Source: Candidatus Microthrix parvicella Bio17-1
GTDB lineage: Bacteria > Actinomycetota > Acidimicrobiia > Acidimicrobiales > Microtrichaceae
NCBI RefSeq assembly: GCF_000299415.1
Contig: NZ_AMPG01000001.1
Span: 310,001 to 374,000 of the forward strand
Length of the DNA: 64,000 bases
Reading direction: 5' to 3'
Shown: piece by piece, positions 54,281 through 62,711 of the stretch
How positions within the stretch are numbered: position 1 is the first letter of the stretch
How the letters are laid out: each line of letters starts with the position of its first letter
Made by a program: the position numbers and the translations under genes
Notes under the pieces: generated by a model
What the model was told of the DNA's origin: nothing
Seen by the model: the letters and a program-made list of their open reading frames with translations, nothing else
Database searches by the model: none

Positions 54281-56791
54281 ATGCCCGCACGCATCGACCA
54301 TCACGCCGCCACCAGCGCCGACAGTCGGCGGACCCGACCCGGCGTCACGTTCGCCTCGTTCCAGGCGCTGGGCATGGACGCCGGGCTCGAAGCCGCCAGG
54401 TGGGCGGAGGAACTGGGGTTCAACAGCTTCTGGACAGCGGAGACCACCGGCGCCGAGGCCTTCGCCACCCTGGCCGCCGCAGGTGCAGCGGCAACGCGGC
54501 TCGGGCTGGGAACCGGCGTGCTGGCCCTCCAGCTTCGGACTCCACTTCTGGCGGTGCAGGGGGCCGCCACCCTGCAGGCGCTGCATCCGGACCGGGAGAT
54601 CAGCCTGGGCGTCGGGGTTTCCTCTCCGGTGGTGGTGGACCGGTGGCACGGGGCCACCTACGGCGATGCCCCGCTCGCCCAGGCACGCGACTGGATGGCC
54701 GTGGCCCGTGCCTTGATCGGAGGCGACAAGGTTCGTCACGAGAGCACCCACTACTCGCTGGGACCGACCCGCCTGGGTGTGCGTCTGGACCACAGACGGC
54801 CACGACTTGTACTGGGCGCGCTCAACACCCAGATGCTGCGGCTTGCAGGAGCAACCGCCGACGGGGTGCTCCTGAACTACCTCCCGGCGTCGGCCGTGCC
54901 GTGGTGCATCCAACAGGTGCGCACCGGCGAGCAAACCGCAGGGCGCCCACCCGGGTCAGTGCGGATCTCCGCCTACGTTCACGTCGGCGTGTGTGATCCC
55001 GAAGTCGCCCGTCCGAAAGGCCGACGCGACCTGTTTGGGTACGCGGTGGTGCCCGCCTACGCACGAGCCTTTACCCGAGCTGGGTTCGGTGAGGAGATCG
55101 CTGCGTTCACCGCCGCAATGGACGTCGGCGACCGCGACACCGCGATCACCGCCATGAGCGACGCAATGGTCGATGCCATCGACATCTGCGGGGATGCGGC
55201 CACCGTTTCCGATGCGGTCGAGGCCTACCACCAGGCCGGGGTCGACGAGGCGATCATCATGCCGCTGCCATGGGGCGAGGACCGGATGGCCACGATTCGC
55301 GCCACGATGGAGGCGACGGCGCCGCTGCGTGTCAGCACCGACGGGAACATTCGCCGGGAACGATTGAGCATCGCCGAGTCGGGCTTTCGAACCCAGGGCC
55401 ATCAGATGATCGAGTGGGTGGCGGATTACTGGCAGCGCACCGACGACCTCCCAGTGGGGCCTTCGGTCGAGCCGGGGTGGGTGCGTGACCAACTCGATCC
55501 CCACCCGCCCCAACTTGGGGGCGACCTGGCCGGAGCACTGGCCGACCTCGACCGGGTGATCGTGCCGGCGCTCACCCACTGGCAGGCACCCGGCTTCTTC
55601 GGCTACTTCCCTGCCAACGCCTCCCCGCCGGCGGTGCTGGCCGAGTTGGTATCGGCCGGACTTGGCGTGCAGGGCATGCTGTGGGCGACGTCGCCGGCGG
55701 TCACCGAGTTGGAACAGCACATGCTGGACTGGCTGGTGGAGGCCTGCGGGCTGCCCGAGGTGTTCCGTCACCGCCGGGCCGACGGCAGCACCGGCGAGGG
55801 CGGAGGTGTGCTGCAGGACTCGGCGTCGTCGGGCACCCTTTGCGCCATCCTGGCCGCCCGCCACCGCCTGGGCATCGGAACCAGCGACGGTCCGTCGGTG
55901 GACGACTGCGTGGTGTACGGCACCGCCGAAACTCATTCGTCACTCGAAAAAGATGCCCGGGTGGCAGGCATTCCAGGCTCGCGAGTGCGCGCGGTGCCCA
56001 CCGACCCGGATCTCGCCATGGACCCATCAGCGCTGAAAACCATGCTGGCCGACGATCAAGCGGCCGGGCTGGTGCCGTTGTTGGTGTGCGCCACCGCCGG
56101 GACCACCTCCACCGGGGCATTCGACCCGGTGGAGGCCATCGCCGAGGTCACCGAACCGCTCGGGATATGGCTCCACGTCGATGCGGCGTGGGCGGGTTCG
56201 GCGGCGATCGATCCCGAGTATCGCTGGGTGATCGCCGGCGTCGAACGCGCCGACAGCTACCTGTTCAACCCCCACAAGTGGCTCATGGTCAACTTCGACT
56301 GCTCCGCGTTCTGGGTGCGCGACCGCGCGGCGCTCACCGAGGCCCTCAGCATCGTGCCCGAATACCTCCGCACCGCCCGGTCAGACGCCGGCGAGGTGGT
56401 GGATTTTCGAGACTGGCAGGTGCCGCTCGGACGGCGCTTCAGATCCCTCAAGCTTTTCTTTGTCCTGCGCCACTACGGACTGGAGGGTCTCAGAGAGCAC
56501 ATTCGTGCGGGGGTTGCAGACGCAACATGGCTGGAGGAGCAGATCGACAGGCACTCCAACCTCGAGTTGGTGGCACCGCGCTCGTTGGCGCTCGTGTGCC
56601 TGGCCCACGTCGCTGGAGACGAGGCGACGCAGCATCTGTTGGATGCCATCGACTCCGACCCTCGCTACCTGTGCACCCGCACACTCGTCGACGGCCGGTT
56701 GGCCGTTCGGGTGGCGATCGGCAGCCCTCGTACCACCCGGGCGACCGTCGAAGGGTTCTGGCGGTTCATCGACACGTCGGCTTCGCAGTGA
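54281..56791 (+). CDS. LLM oxidoreductase fused to a PLP-dependent decarboxylase
   Basis: An 836-residue single frame with two complete enzymes. Residues 20-350 are a luciferase-like flavin/F420 oxidoreductase (VTFASFQALGMDAGLEAARWAEELGFNSFW, LGTGVLALQLRTPLLAVQGA, ADGVLLNYLP). Residues 366-836 are a group II aromatic-amino-acid-type decarboxylase: FGYFPANASPPAVLAELV, ETHSSLEKDARVAG, LHVDAAWAGSA (pyridine-N Asp) and the PLP lysine Lys666 in NPHKWLMVN. The junction TAPLRVSTDGNIRRERL has no stop or obvious frameshift. A decarboxylase making an amine next to a redox domain suggests two-step amine or amino-acid chemistry. Substrates unknown. Confidence 0.82.
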   Translation: MPARIDHHAATSADSRRTRPGVTFASFQALGMDAGLEAARWAEELGFNSFWTAETTGAEAFATLAAAGAAATRLGLGTGVLALQLRTPLLAVQGAATLQALHPDREISLGVGVSSPVVVDRWHGATYGDAPLAQARDWMAVARALIGGDKVRHESTHYSLGPTRLGVRLDHRRPRLVLGALNTQMLRLAGATADGVLLNYLPASAVPWCIQQVRTGEQTAGRPPGSVRISAYVHVGVCDPEVARPKGRRDLFGYAVVPAYARAFTRAGFGEEIAAFTAAMDVGDRDTAITAMSDAMVDAIDICGDAATVSDAVEAYHQAGVDEAIIMPLPWGEDRMATIRATMEATAPLRVSTDGNIRRERLSIAESGFRTQGHQMIEWVADYWQRTDDLPVGPSVEPGWVRDQLDPHPPQLGGDLAGALADLDRVIVPALTHWQAPGFFGYFPANASPPAVLAELVSAGLGVQGMLWATSPAVTELEQHMLDWLVEACGLPEVFRHRRADGSTGEGGGVLQDSASSGTLCAILAARHRLGIGTSDGPSVDDCVVYGTAETHSSLEKDARVAGIPGSRVRAVPTDPDLAMDPSALKTMLADDQAAGLVPLLVCATAGTTSTGAFDPVEAIAEVTEPLGIWLHVDAAWAGSAAIDPEYRWVIAGVERADSYLFNPHKWLMVNFDCSAFWVRDRAALTEALSIVPEYLRTARSDAGEVVDFRDWQVPLGRRFRSLKLFFVLRHYGLEGLREHIRAGVADATWLEEQIDRHSNLELVAPRSLALVCLAHVAGDEATQHLLDAIDSDPRYLCTRTLVDGRLAVRVAIGSPRTTRATVEGFWRFIDTSASQ

Positions 56792-56837
56792 CGTTCGGTC
56801 GACGGCTGGCGAACGCAGCGGCGTAGGGTCGCCAACC

Positions 56838-57644
56838 ATGGAACTCACCGGCACCACCATCGTGATCACCGGAGCGGCCAGCGGCATCGGCGCGGCCCTG
56901 GCACGACGGTGTGCCGATGAGCGGCCCGCCAACCTGGTGCTGGCCGACCGGGACATCGAGGGCGCCGGTGCCGTGGTCCGGTCGATCGAAGACGGCGTGT
57001 CCGGTCAGTGCGTGGCATGGTCGCTCGACGTGGGGCGGGAGGGCGCAAACGAGGCGTTCATCGCGGAGGTCGAGGCCAACATCGGCCCAATCGACTTGTT
57101 TGTCGCCAACGCCGGCATCGCAACCGGCGCCTCAGAACAGGGTGACGACGCCACCTGGGACGCCATCTGGGATATCAACACCATGGCCCACGTTCGATCT
57201 GCTCGTGCCCTCATCCCATTGTGGCTGGAGCGGGGTGGCGGCTACCTGTTGACCACCGCCTCCGCCGCCGGGCTCCTGACCAACCTGGGCGATGCGCCCT
57301 ACTCCGTGACCAAGGCGGCTGCTGTGGCGTTCGCCGAATGGATCTCGATCACCTACGGCGACCGCGGCGTCAAGGTGTCGTGCCTGTGCCCTCAGGGTGT
57401 CCGGACGCCCCTCCTGTTTCCTCCCGGCCAGGAGGGTGAGCCAGCACCCCTGGCCGCAGATGTGGTGCGTGCGATGAACATCATCGAACCGGAGGAGGTG
57501 GCTGAGGCGGTACTTCAAGGATTGGCCGATGAACGGTTCCTCATACTCCCCCACGAGGAGGTGGGCCGCTACGCCGCGCACAAGGGAACCGACCGGGAGC
57601 GGTGGATCAAGGGCATGCGCAAACTTCAAGCCTCGTTGGTCTGA
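56838..57644 (+). CDS. Short-chain dehydrogenase/reductase
   Basis: A 268-residue SDR with VITGAASGIGAALARRCADE (cofactor loop), FVANAGIATG, TTASAAG and the catalytic APYSVTKAA (Tyr, Lys). The ATG at 56838 begins the family N-terminus (MELTGTTIVITG). It lies 46 bp after the LLM-decarboxylase gene and could share its transcript; if so it might reduce an aldehyde or ketone product. Substrate unknown. It is convergent with the next gene. Confidence 0.83.
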   Translation: MELTGTTIVITGAASGIGAALARRCADERPANLVLADRDIEGAGAVVRSIEDGVSGQCVAWSLDVGREGANEAFIAEVEANIGPIDLFVANAGIATGASEQGDDATWDAIWDINTMAHVRSARALIPLWLERGGGYLLTTASAAGLLTNLGDAPYSVTKAAAVAFAEWISITYGDRGVKVSCLCPQGVRTPLLFPPGQEGEPAPLAADVVRAMNIIEPEEVAEAVLQGLADERFLILPHEEVGRYAAHKGTDRERWIKGMRKLQASLV

Positions 57645-57669
57645 CCACGTCGACCGGTTTGAGGTTGTC

Positions 57670-59205
57670 CTAACCGAGGAACTGGCTGGAACCCCACAGG
57701 CAGCGCCCATCGGGCAATGCGATCAGCACAAAGCCGTTGCGTTCGGAGCCGTTGACCACCGACACCTGCCGGCCGTTGGCCCCCATGGCATCTGCAGATG
57801 CGCCCGCTGACGGCGCCGATCGCATTTTGTAGCTGTACCCCGCCGGCGCTCCGCTGATGATCCGCACCGAGGTCGGGTCGGAGCAGTCCGAAGTCGAGGC
57901 GCGCTCGTCGGTAGTGGTTTTGGTCTTTGGAGGCGCTGCGGTCTTGGGAGGTGCCGTGGCCGCCGGCGCCACCCGAATGGTCGTTGGGGGCGCCGGCCTC
58001 ACGTCGGGAAACGTGCTCCACGGAACCAGCATCAATTCGGCCTCCCCATCGAGGTCCAGCTTGGCGAGCGTCTGGCGCACCGCCGGCTGCGCGAGCTTCG
58101 CCTGGGCCTCGCTGCCGAAGGGTCCAAGCGCAACGGCGACCGATGCCCCACCGGCCACAAACGACGGCATCGAGGCATCGACCAACCCCACCCGTCCATA
58201 TTTGGTGAGGGCATCGCGGCCGCCAAGCTGAGTCACCTCGGTGTCGCTGCCGTGGCGCTCGAGCAACAGGCCCCAGCCAAGCCCCAGCCGCGTCGGGGCG
58301 TCGGCGTCGCACACCGGCTTGGGGTCCACCGGCTTCGCCACGAACTCCTCTGCCAGAGCTCGCATGACGGTGGCCTCCTGAACGACCATCGAGTCTCCCT
58401 TGGGATCCGGAAGAACGACCATGCCCTGGATCCGTCCCTGGTCATCGACCAGCGGGGCTCCCACATGCCCCGGACCGGCGAGACCAGCGGCCGCCCCGGT
58501 GACCGTCACCATCGGAAGATCCGGACCGCCCACCGTCCCCGTGACCTTGGTTGCCAGTAGTTCGGAACCATTGTCGGAGCGGGCCGCATAGCCCACCACG
58601 GCGCCCCACTCGTCCTGCTTCGGACGCGCCTCGGACCATCCGAGCGACCCTTCGATCGCCCGGTCCACTTCGATCACCGCCAGGTTCGGCGCCGGCCAAG
58701 CGCCGATCACCGTCCCTCGAACCCACGAGCCGTCGCCCAGGTGGAGCCACGGTCGGGGGTCGATTCCCTTGGTGGGATCATGCCCGTCATCAGCCAACGA
58801 CGTCGACGCGGTGACCAGGTGATGGTCGTCGATGGCGAATGCGGTCGACGGTACGACCCCACCGTCGCAGGCACGGGCCACCACGGCGGCGACGGCTGGA
58901 CCGGTGGAGGCGACCAACCTGCCCGAATCAAAAGGGCCGGTCGATTTTCCGCTCACCTGAGGCAACGTTGCCCCCGGCGCACCCAGCCCCTCGCCGCCGG
59001 CCGCATCGACAACAACCGCAGTGCTGTCCGGGGAAGCGGTCGTGGCCGGGGAGGAGCCGGCCGGGGAGGTGGTGGTGATCGTCGATGCGCGCCCAGTACC
59101 GGCGGGGGCCCCGCTGCAACCCGAAAATCCCACGGCAATCACTGTTGCCGCCGTCAACCCGGCGGCGATCAATGGCTTCACGCTGTTGGCTCGGCGAACG
59201 CGCAT
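57670..59205 (-). CDS. Secreted trypsin-fold pseudoprotease with SH3-like tail
   Basis: A 511-residue exported protein. A hydrophobic N-terminus ends in FSGC, a possible lipobox (Cys30), followed by a Thr/Ser/Pro linker. Residues 95-270 follow the HtrA/trypsin pattern, but the triad is gone: VTAST has Thr135 where His is expected, PNLAVIEVD has Asn174 for Asp, and GHVGAP has Val248 for Ser. A middle domain, a Thr/Pro-rich linker and a C-terminal SH3b-like domain (SYKMRSAPS, GRQVSVVNGSERNGFVLIALPDG) follow. It probably binds peptides or cell wall without cleaving. The start at 59205 gives the signal-like N-terminus, with GGGAGG upstream. Confidence 0.72.
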   Translation of the reverse strand: MRVRRANSVKPLIAAGLTAATVIAVGFSGCSGAPAGTGRASTITTTSPAGSSPATTASPDSTAVVVDAAGGEGLGAPGATLPQVSGKSTGPFDSGRLVASTGPAVAAVVARACDGGVVPSTAFAIDDHHLVTASTSLADDGHDPTKGIDPRPWLHLGDGSWVRGTVIGAWPAPNLAVIEVDRAIEGSLGWSEARPKQDEWGAVVGYAARSDNGSELLATKVTGTVGGPDLPMVTVTGAAAGLAGPGHVGAPLVDDQGRIQGMVVLPDPKGDSMVVQEATVMRALAEEFVAKPVDPKPVCDADAPTRLGLGWGLLLERHGSDTEVTQLGGRDALTKYGRVGLVDASMPSFVAGGASVAVALGPFGSEAQAKLAQPAVRQTLAKLDLDGEAELMLVPWSTFPDVRPAPPTTIRVAPAATAPPKTAAPPKTKTTTDERASTSDCSDPTSVRIISGAPAGYSYKMRSAPSAGASADAMGANGRQVSVVNGSERNGFVLIALPDGRCLWGSSQFLG

Positions 59206-59336
59206 GATGGAGGAGACCTCCCGGTCAATCGCCCGTCGCACTCCAGTGTGCCCGCTTCACGCCCGCAACAGGTGGATCCGAGGCATCAACCGGCGATGGG
59301 TAATAGCGTGCGACCAGTCGATGCGGAGGGAACCCC

Positions 59337-60938
59337 ATGAACCAGACCGGCCTGACACCAAAGGTGGAACCACCGACCGACGGCCTGTCGCTGGACGATG
59401 CCGCACTTGCCGACTGGACCCGCTGTGGGGTGCCGCACCTCTTGGGCCAGTACCGACCGGTTCATGACGAGATTGATGCCACCGACTTGCTGGTGGAAGG
59501 CGAGCTACCCGAAGGGCTGACGGGCAGTTACCTGCGCAACGGCCCCAACCCACTCCTTGCCCCGCACGGCCCCTACCACCTCTTCGACGGCGACGCGATG
59601 CTGCACGGGGTCACGTTGGGTCACTCGGGTGCCTCCTATCGCAACCGTTGGGTTCGGTCGGCAGGGATGATGGCCGAGGCCGAGGCGGGCCGGCCGCTGT
59701 TCGGGGGCCTCGCCGGATTCAGGCCGCCGCCGGACGACGTCATGGCCAAGGTTGGCATGATGAAGAACACGGCCAATACCAACATCGTGTCTCATGCCGG
59801 ACGCATGCTGGCGCTCATGGAGGCCTCTCCCCCCACCCAGGTCGACCCAGACACGTTGGCGACGCTGGGCGTCTTCGATTACGACGGCGCGCTCGCGGGG
59901 GCGATGACGGCTCACCCAAAGGTCGACCCGGCAACCGGCAACATGCACTTCTTTGGTTATGGGCCGTTTCCCCCGTACCTGCGCTACCACGTGGTCTCAG
60001 CCCACGGTGACCTGCTGACCAGCGTCGAGATCGACCTGCCGCAGGCGGTGATGATGCACGACTTCGCCATCACCGACAAACATGCGCTGTTCTTCGACCT
60101 TCCCGCAGTGTTCGACGTCAATGCGCTGATGGAGGGCAAGCCCTTCACCCGTTGGGAGCCCGACCTGGGTGCACGCATTGGTGTGCTGGCCCTCGACGGC
60201 AGCGGGCAGGTTCGCTGGTCCGATATCGACCCCTGCTATGTCTTCCACTTTCTCAACGCGTCGGAGGACGCCGCCGGAAACTTCGACGTGGTCGGCTGCC
60301 GGTCATCATCCCTGCCGGTCAGCTTTGGTGACCAACCCGCTGCCGACGTATCCCCGACCCTGCACCGCTGGCACATCGACGCCGCCGGAACGGTGACCAC
60401 GACCCAACTCGATGATCGTCCGGGCGATTTCCCCCGCATCAACGATGCGCTCACCGGGCGCACCAATCGATTCGGCTATGTCGGGTGGCTCCGCGACGTG
60501 GTGCAGGGCGATGCCACCTTCGGCGGGGTGACCGCCTGGGACCTGGAGCGTAACGAGTCGGTGACCTGGGAGTGCGCACCGGCGGAGGTGTGCGGCGAAC
60601 CGTCGTTTGCAGCCGATCCGGAAGGAACAGCCGAAAACGACGGTTGGTTGGTGACCTTGACCACCGACCTGGCCCGTGATCACAGCTACCTCGACGTCAT
60701 CGATGCCCGCGACGTGGCCGCAGGCCCAGTGGCCAGGGTGAAGATGCCTCGCCGCGTTCCCTTCGGTTTTCACGGCAACTGGTTTGCGGCGGACTGCGTT
60801 TGCGGTGGGACTGCGTTTGCGGTGGGACTGAATTCGCTGCAACGAGGGTCTTTCAGGCTCAGCCGGACACAGCCAGGGCACGCGCGGCGGCGCGCTCGTC
60901 GTAGCCGAAGGGCAACAACGCCACCACCGGCGTGGTGA
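59337..60938 (+). CDS. Carotenoid oxygenase (RPE65 family)
   Basis: A 533-residue non-haem iron dioxygenase of the carotenoid-cleavage family. It has GSYLRNGPNPLLAPHGPYHLFDGDAM near the N-terminus and the four iron-binding His in TAHPKVDP, MMHDFAIT, YVFHFLNAS and GFHGNWF. Family members cleave double bonds of carotenoids or stilbenes. GFHGNWF normally lies almost at the end; here about 45 more residues follow, read from a short tandem repeat and the antisense of the next gene, so the true 3' end may have been altered. Overlaps the convergent LLM gene by 80 bp. Confidence 0.83.
   Translation: MNQTGLTPKVEPPTDGLSLDDAALADWTRCGVPHLLGQYRPVHDEIDATDLLVEGELPEGLTGSYLRNGPNPLLAPHGPYHLFDGDAMLHGVTLGHSGASYRNRWVRSAGMMAEAEAGRPLFGGLAGFRPPPDDVMAKVGMMKNTANTNIVSHAGRMLALMEASPPTQVDPDTLATLGVFDYDGALAGAMTAHPKVDPATGNMHFFGYGPFPPYLRYHVVSAHGDLLTSVEIDLPQAVMMHDFAITDKHALFFDLPAVFDVNALMEGKPFTRWEPDLGARIGVLALDGSGQVRWSDIDPCYVFHFLNASEDAAGNFDVVGCRSSSLPVSFGDQPAADVSPTLHRWHIDAAGTVTTTQLDDRPGDFPRINDALTGRTNRFGYVGWLRDVVQGDATFGGVTAWDLERNESVTWECAPAEVCGEPSFAADPEGTAENDGWLVTLTTDLARDHSYLDVIDARDVAAGPVARVKMPRRVPFGFHGNWFAADCVCGGTAFAVGLNSLQRGSFRLSRTQPGHARRRARRSRRATTPPPAW
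60782..60830 (+). repeat. Three short tandem copies at the end of the carotenoid oxygenase gene
   Basis: GTTTGCGGCGGACTGC (60782-60797) is followed by two copies of a 17-bp unit beginning GTTTGCGGTGGGACTG (60798 and 60815). Sixteen- and 17-bp units are not multiples of three, so each change in copy number shifts the reading frame. The repeat lies directly after the last iron-ligand codons. Confidence 0.9.
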
Positions 60939-61827
60939 CCCCGGCATCGACGTAGGCGCCGAGGTGCTCGCGGCACTGGCCGGCCGAACCCCAGATGATC
61001 AGCTCGTCCACCACCGAATCGGGAATGGCCTCGAGCGCGCCCTTGCGATCTCCTTCGCCCCAGAGCCGCCACATCTCACCAAGCTGCTCCCCTCGGCCCA
61101 GCCACTCGTGAAAGGCCCGGTAGACAGGAACGTTCAGGTAGGCCGCAATGGCGTGACGGCCAAGGGCCATCACGGTGTCGCGGTCCTCGGTGACCGCAAC
61201 GAACAGGCGGGCCACCACCTCGCGTTCGGCGCCATCGGCGGCATCGTGAACGATCTTGGTCACCCGCGGCACGTCGGTGGCGGCCAACCAGTTGAGGATC
61301 ACTCCGTCGGCCTCGCGTCCGGCGAGCGCCAACATGCCCTCACGCAGGGCCGCAATGTGGATCGGCACCGGCTCAGGCGGCAGCACTCCCAGCCGGAAGC
61401 CCTTCACCTGGTGGTGGTTCACCTCGGTCGTGACCTTTTCACCCGACATCGCAGCTCGGAGAAAGCGCACCATGTCCCGTACCTGATGGTATGGACGATC
61501 GAAGTCGATGCCGTTCCAGCGCTCCACAATCACATCCGAGCTGGTTCCGAGCCCCAGGGTGAAGCGTCCCGGCGCAGCTTGGGCCAGCGAGGCGACCGAC
61601 TGTGCCAACAGGGCGGGCCCCCTGGTGAACGCCGGCACGATCGCCGTGCCGAGACGCATCGACGGTGTCCACACCGAGGCCAGGGCCAGCGGGGTGAACG
61701 CGTCAGTACCCATCGCCTCGGCCGACCACAGGTCGCTGTAGCCGGCGTCCTCCAGCTCCACGAAACGGTCCCGCTGTTCGCCCAGTGGCACATTGTCAAA
61801 CGGAACGGTCATTCCCAGTCGCTTCAC
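60859..61827 (-). CDS. LLM-class F420-dependent oxidoreductase
   Basis: A 322-residue luciferase-like oxidoreductase: MTVPFDNVPLGEQRDRFVELEDAGYSDLW, GTAIVPAFTRGPALLAQSVASLAQ, LGLGTSSDVIVERWNG and IHIAALREGMLALAGREADGVILNWL. The GTG start overlaps the thioesterase stop (GTGA), so both are read from one transcript. Members oxidise or reduce ketones, alcohols and steroid-like compounds with F420; substrate here unknown. Its 3' end overlaps the convergent carotenoid-oxygenase frame. Confidence 0.83.
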   Translation of the reverse strand: MKRLGMTVPFDNVPLGEQRDRFVELEDAGYSDLWSAEAMGTDAFTPLALASVWTPSMRLGTAIVPAFTRGPALLAQSVASLAQAAPGRFTLGLGTSSDVIVERWNGIDFDRPYHQVRDMVRFLRAAMSGEKVTTEVNHHQVKGFRLGVLPPEPVPIHIAALREGMLALAGREADGVILNWLAATDVPRVTKIVHDAADGAEREVVARLFVAVTEDRDTVMALGRHAIAAYLNVPVYRAFHEWLGRGEQLGEMWRLWGEGDRKGALEAIPDSVVDELIIWGSAGQCREHLGAYVDAGVTTPVVALLPFGYDERAAARALAVSG

Positions 61828-62687
61828 GGGGTCACCCCACGGACGCCCTTGAGCTCCTTCTCCATCCACGGCGGCAATCTGCCGGGCGTCGGCTCGGACA
61901 CTTCCCGCACGATGGCCGACTGGCTGGCGATGCCCATCAGGGTGCCGTCCTCCGACCACTGGTACACGTCACCGTGGCCGAAACCGTTGTGCACCGCCTG
62001 GATTCGCACATCGAGCAACACCCACTCGGTGGGCACCACGCGAACCACTCGCAGCGTGTTGTCCAGACTGTTCGAGCGGGTCCACGAGCCGAACGCCTGG
62101 CTGATGCCCCACGGCACGTAGTCGCCGAGGACCGCAAGGCTGGCGGCCGACGGCTCCACGTCCCGGAGCCGCACCCACATGGCGGCCCGTCCCCCGGGCG
62201 CCGGGTCGCCGTTGAGACGATCCCACTGGTGGCCCACGGCCAGACGGCTTTCAATGCGGGACATGATCGAGGTGCCGAGCCCGCCCGTTGACTCACGAAC
62301 CTCACACTCGTTCGGGCCCGGTACCTCCGGCATCACCGTCCACTGGCCGGTGTCATCCAGGTCACGCTGACCCAGTGCAGCGTTCACGGTGAGAATCTCC
62401 CGGTCGCCGACCCGTCCGACCACGCGGGCCTGGGCGGTGTGGCGCCCAGCCGCCGGGATGGTCACGTCCAAGTCCATGATCTCGTCGATCATGGCGTAGC
62501 TGAGGTACTGCGCGGTGGCCCACACCAACGGCCGGCCGGTGGTGCGCTCGAGTGCCAGGATGGCGGCACCCAGCCCAGCGCCACCGAAGAGAAACCGGCC
62601 CAAGGTGGCCAGACCGGGTGCCACCGGCAGGTACCAACGATGGGGGTTGTGCGTGGCCTCGAGGCCCAAGAATTCTCCGACATCCAC
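61824..62687 (-). CDS. Acyl-CoA thioesterase-like protein (double hot-dog)
   Basis: A roughly 287-residue protein that begins DVGEFLGLEATHNPHRWYLPVAPGLATLGRFLFGG and contains QYLSYAMIDEIMDLDVTIPAAGRHTAQARVVGR, typical of TesB-like double hot-dog thioesterases of actinobacteria. It should hydrolyse acyl-CoA to the free acid. Start uncertain: GTG at 62687 gives the family N-terminus, and GTG at 62711 is also in frame but would leave no gap to the divergent amidase gene. Coupled to the LLM gene that follows. Confidence 0.75.
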   Translation of the reverse strand: MDVGEFLGLEATHNPHRWYLPVAPGLATLGRFLFGGAGLGAAILALERTTGRPLVWATAQYLSYAMIDEIMDLDVTIPAAGRHTAQARVVGRVGDREILTVNAALGQRDLDDTGQWTVMPEVPGPNECEVRESTGGLGTSIMSRIESRLAVGHQWDRLNGDPAPGGRAAMWVRLRDVEPSAASLAVLGDYVPWGISQAFGSWTRSNSLDNTLRVVRVVPTEWVLLDVRIQAVHNGFGHGDVYQWSEDGTLMGIASQSAIVREVSEPTPGRLPPWMEKELKGVRGVTP

Positions 62688-62711
62688 AACGCCGAGGGTA
62701 GCTTCACGCAC

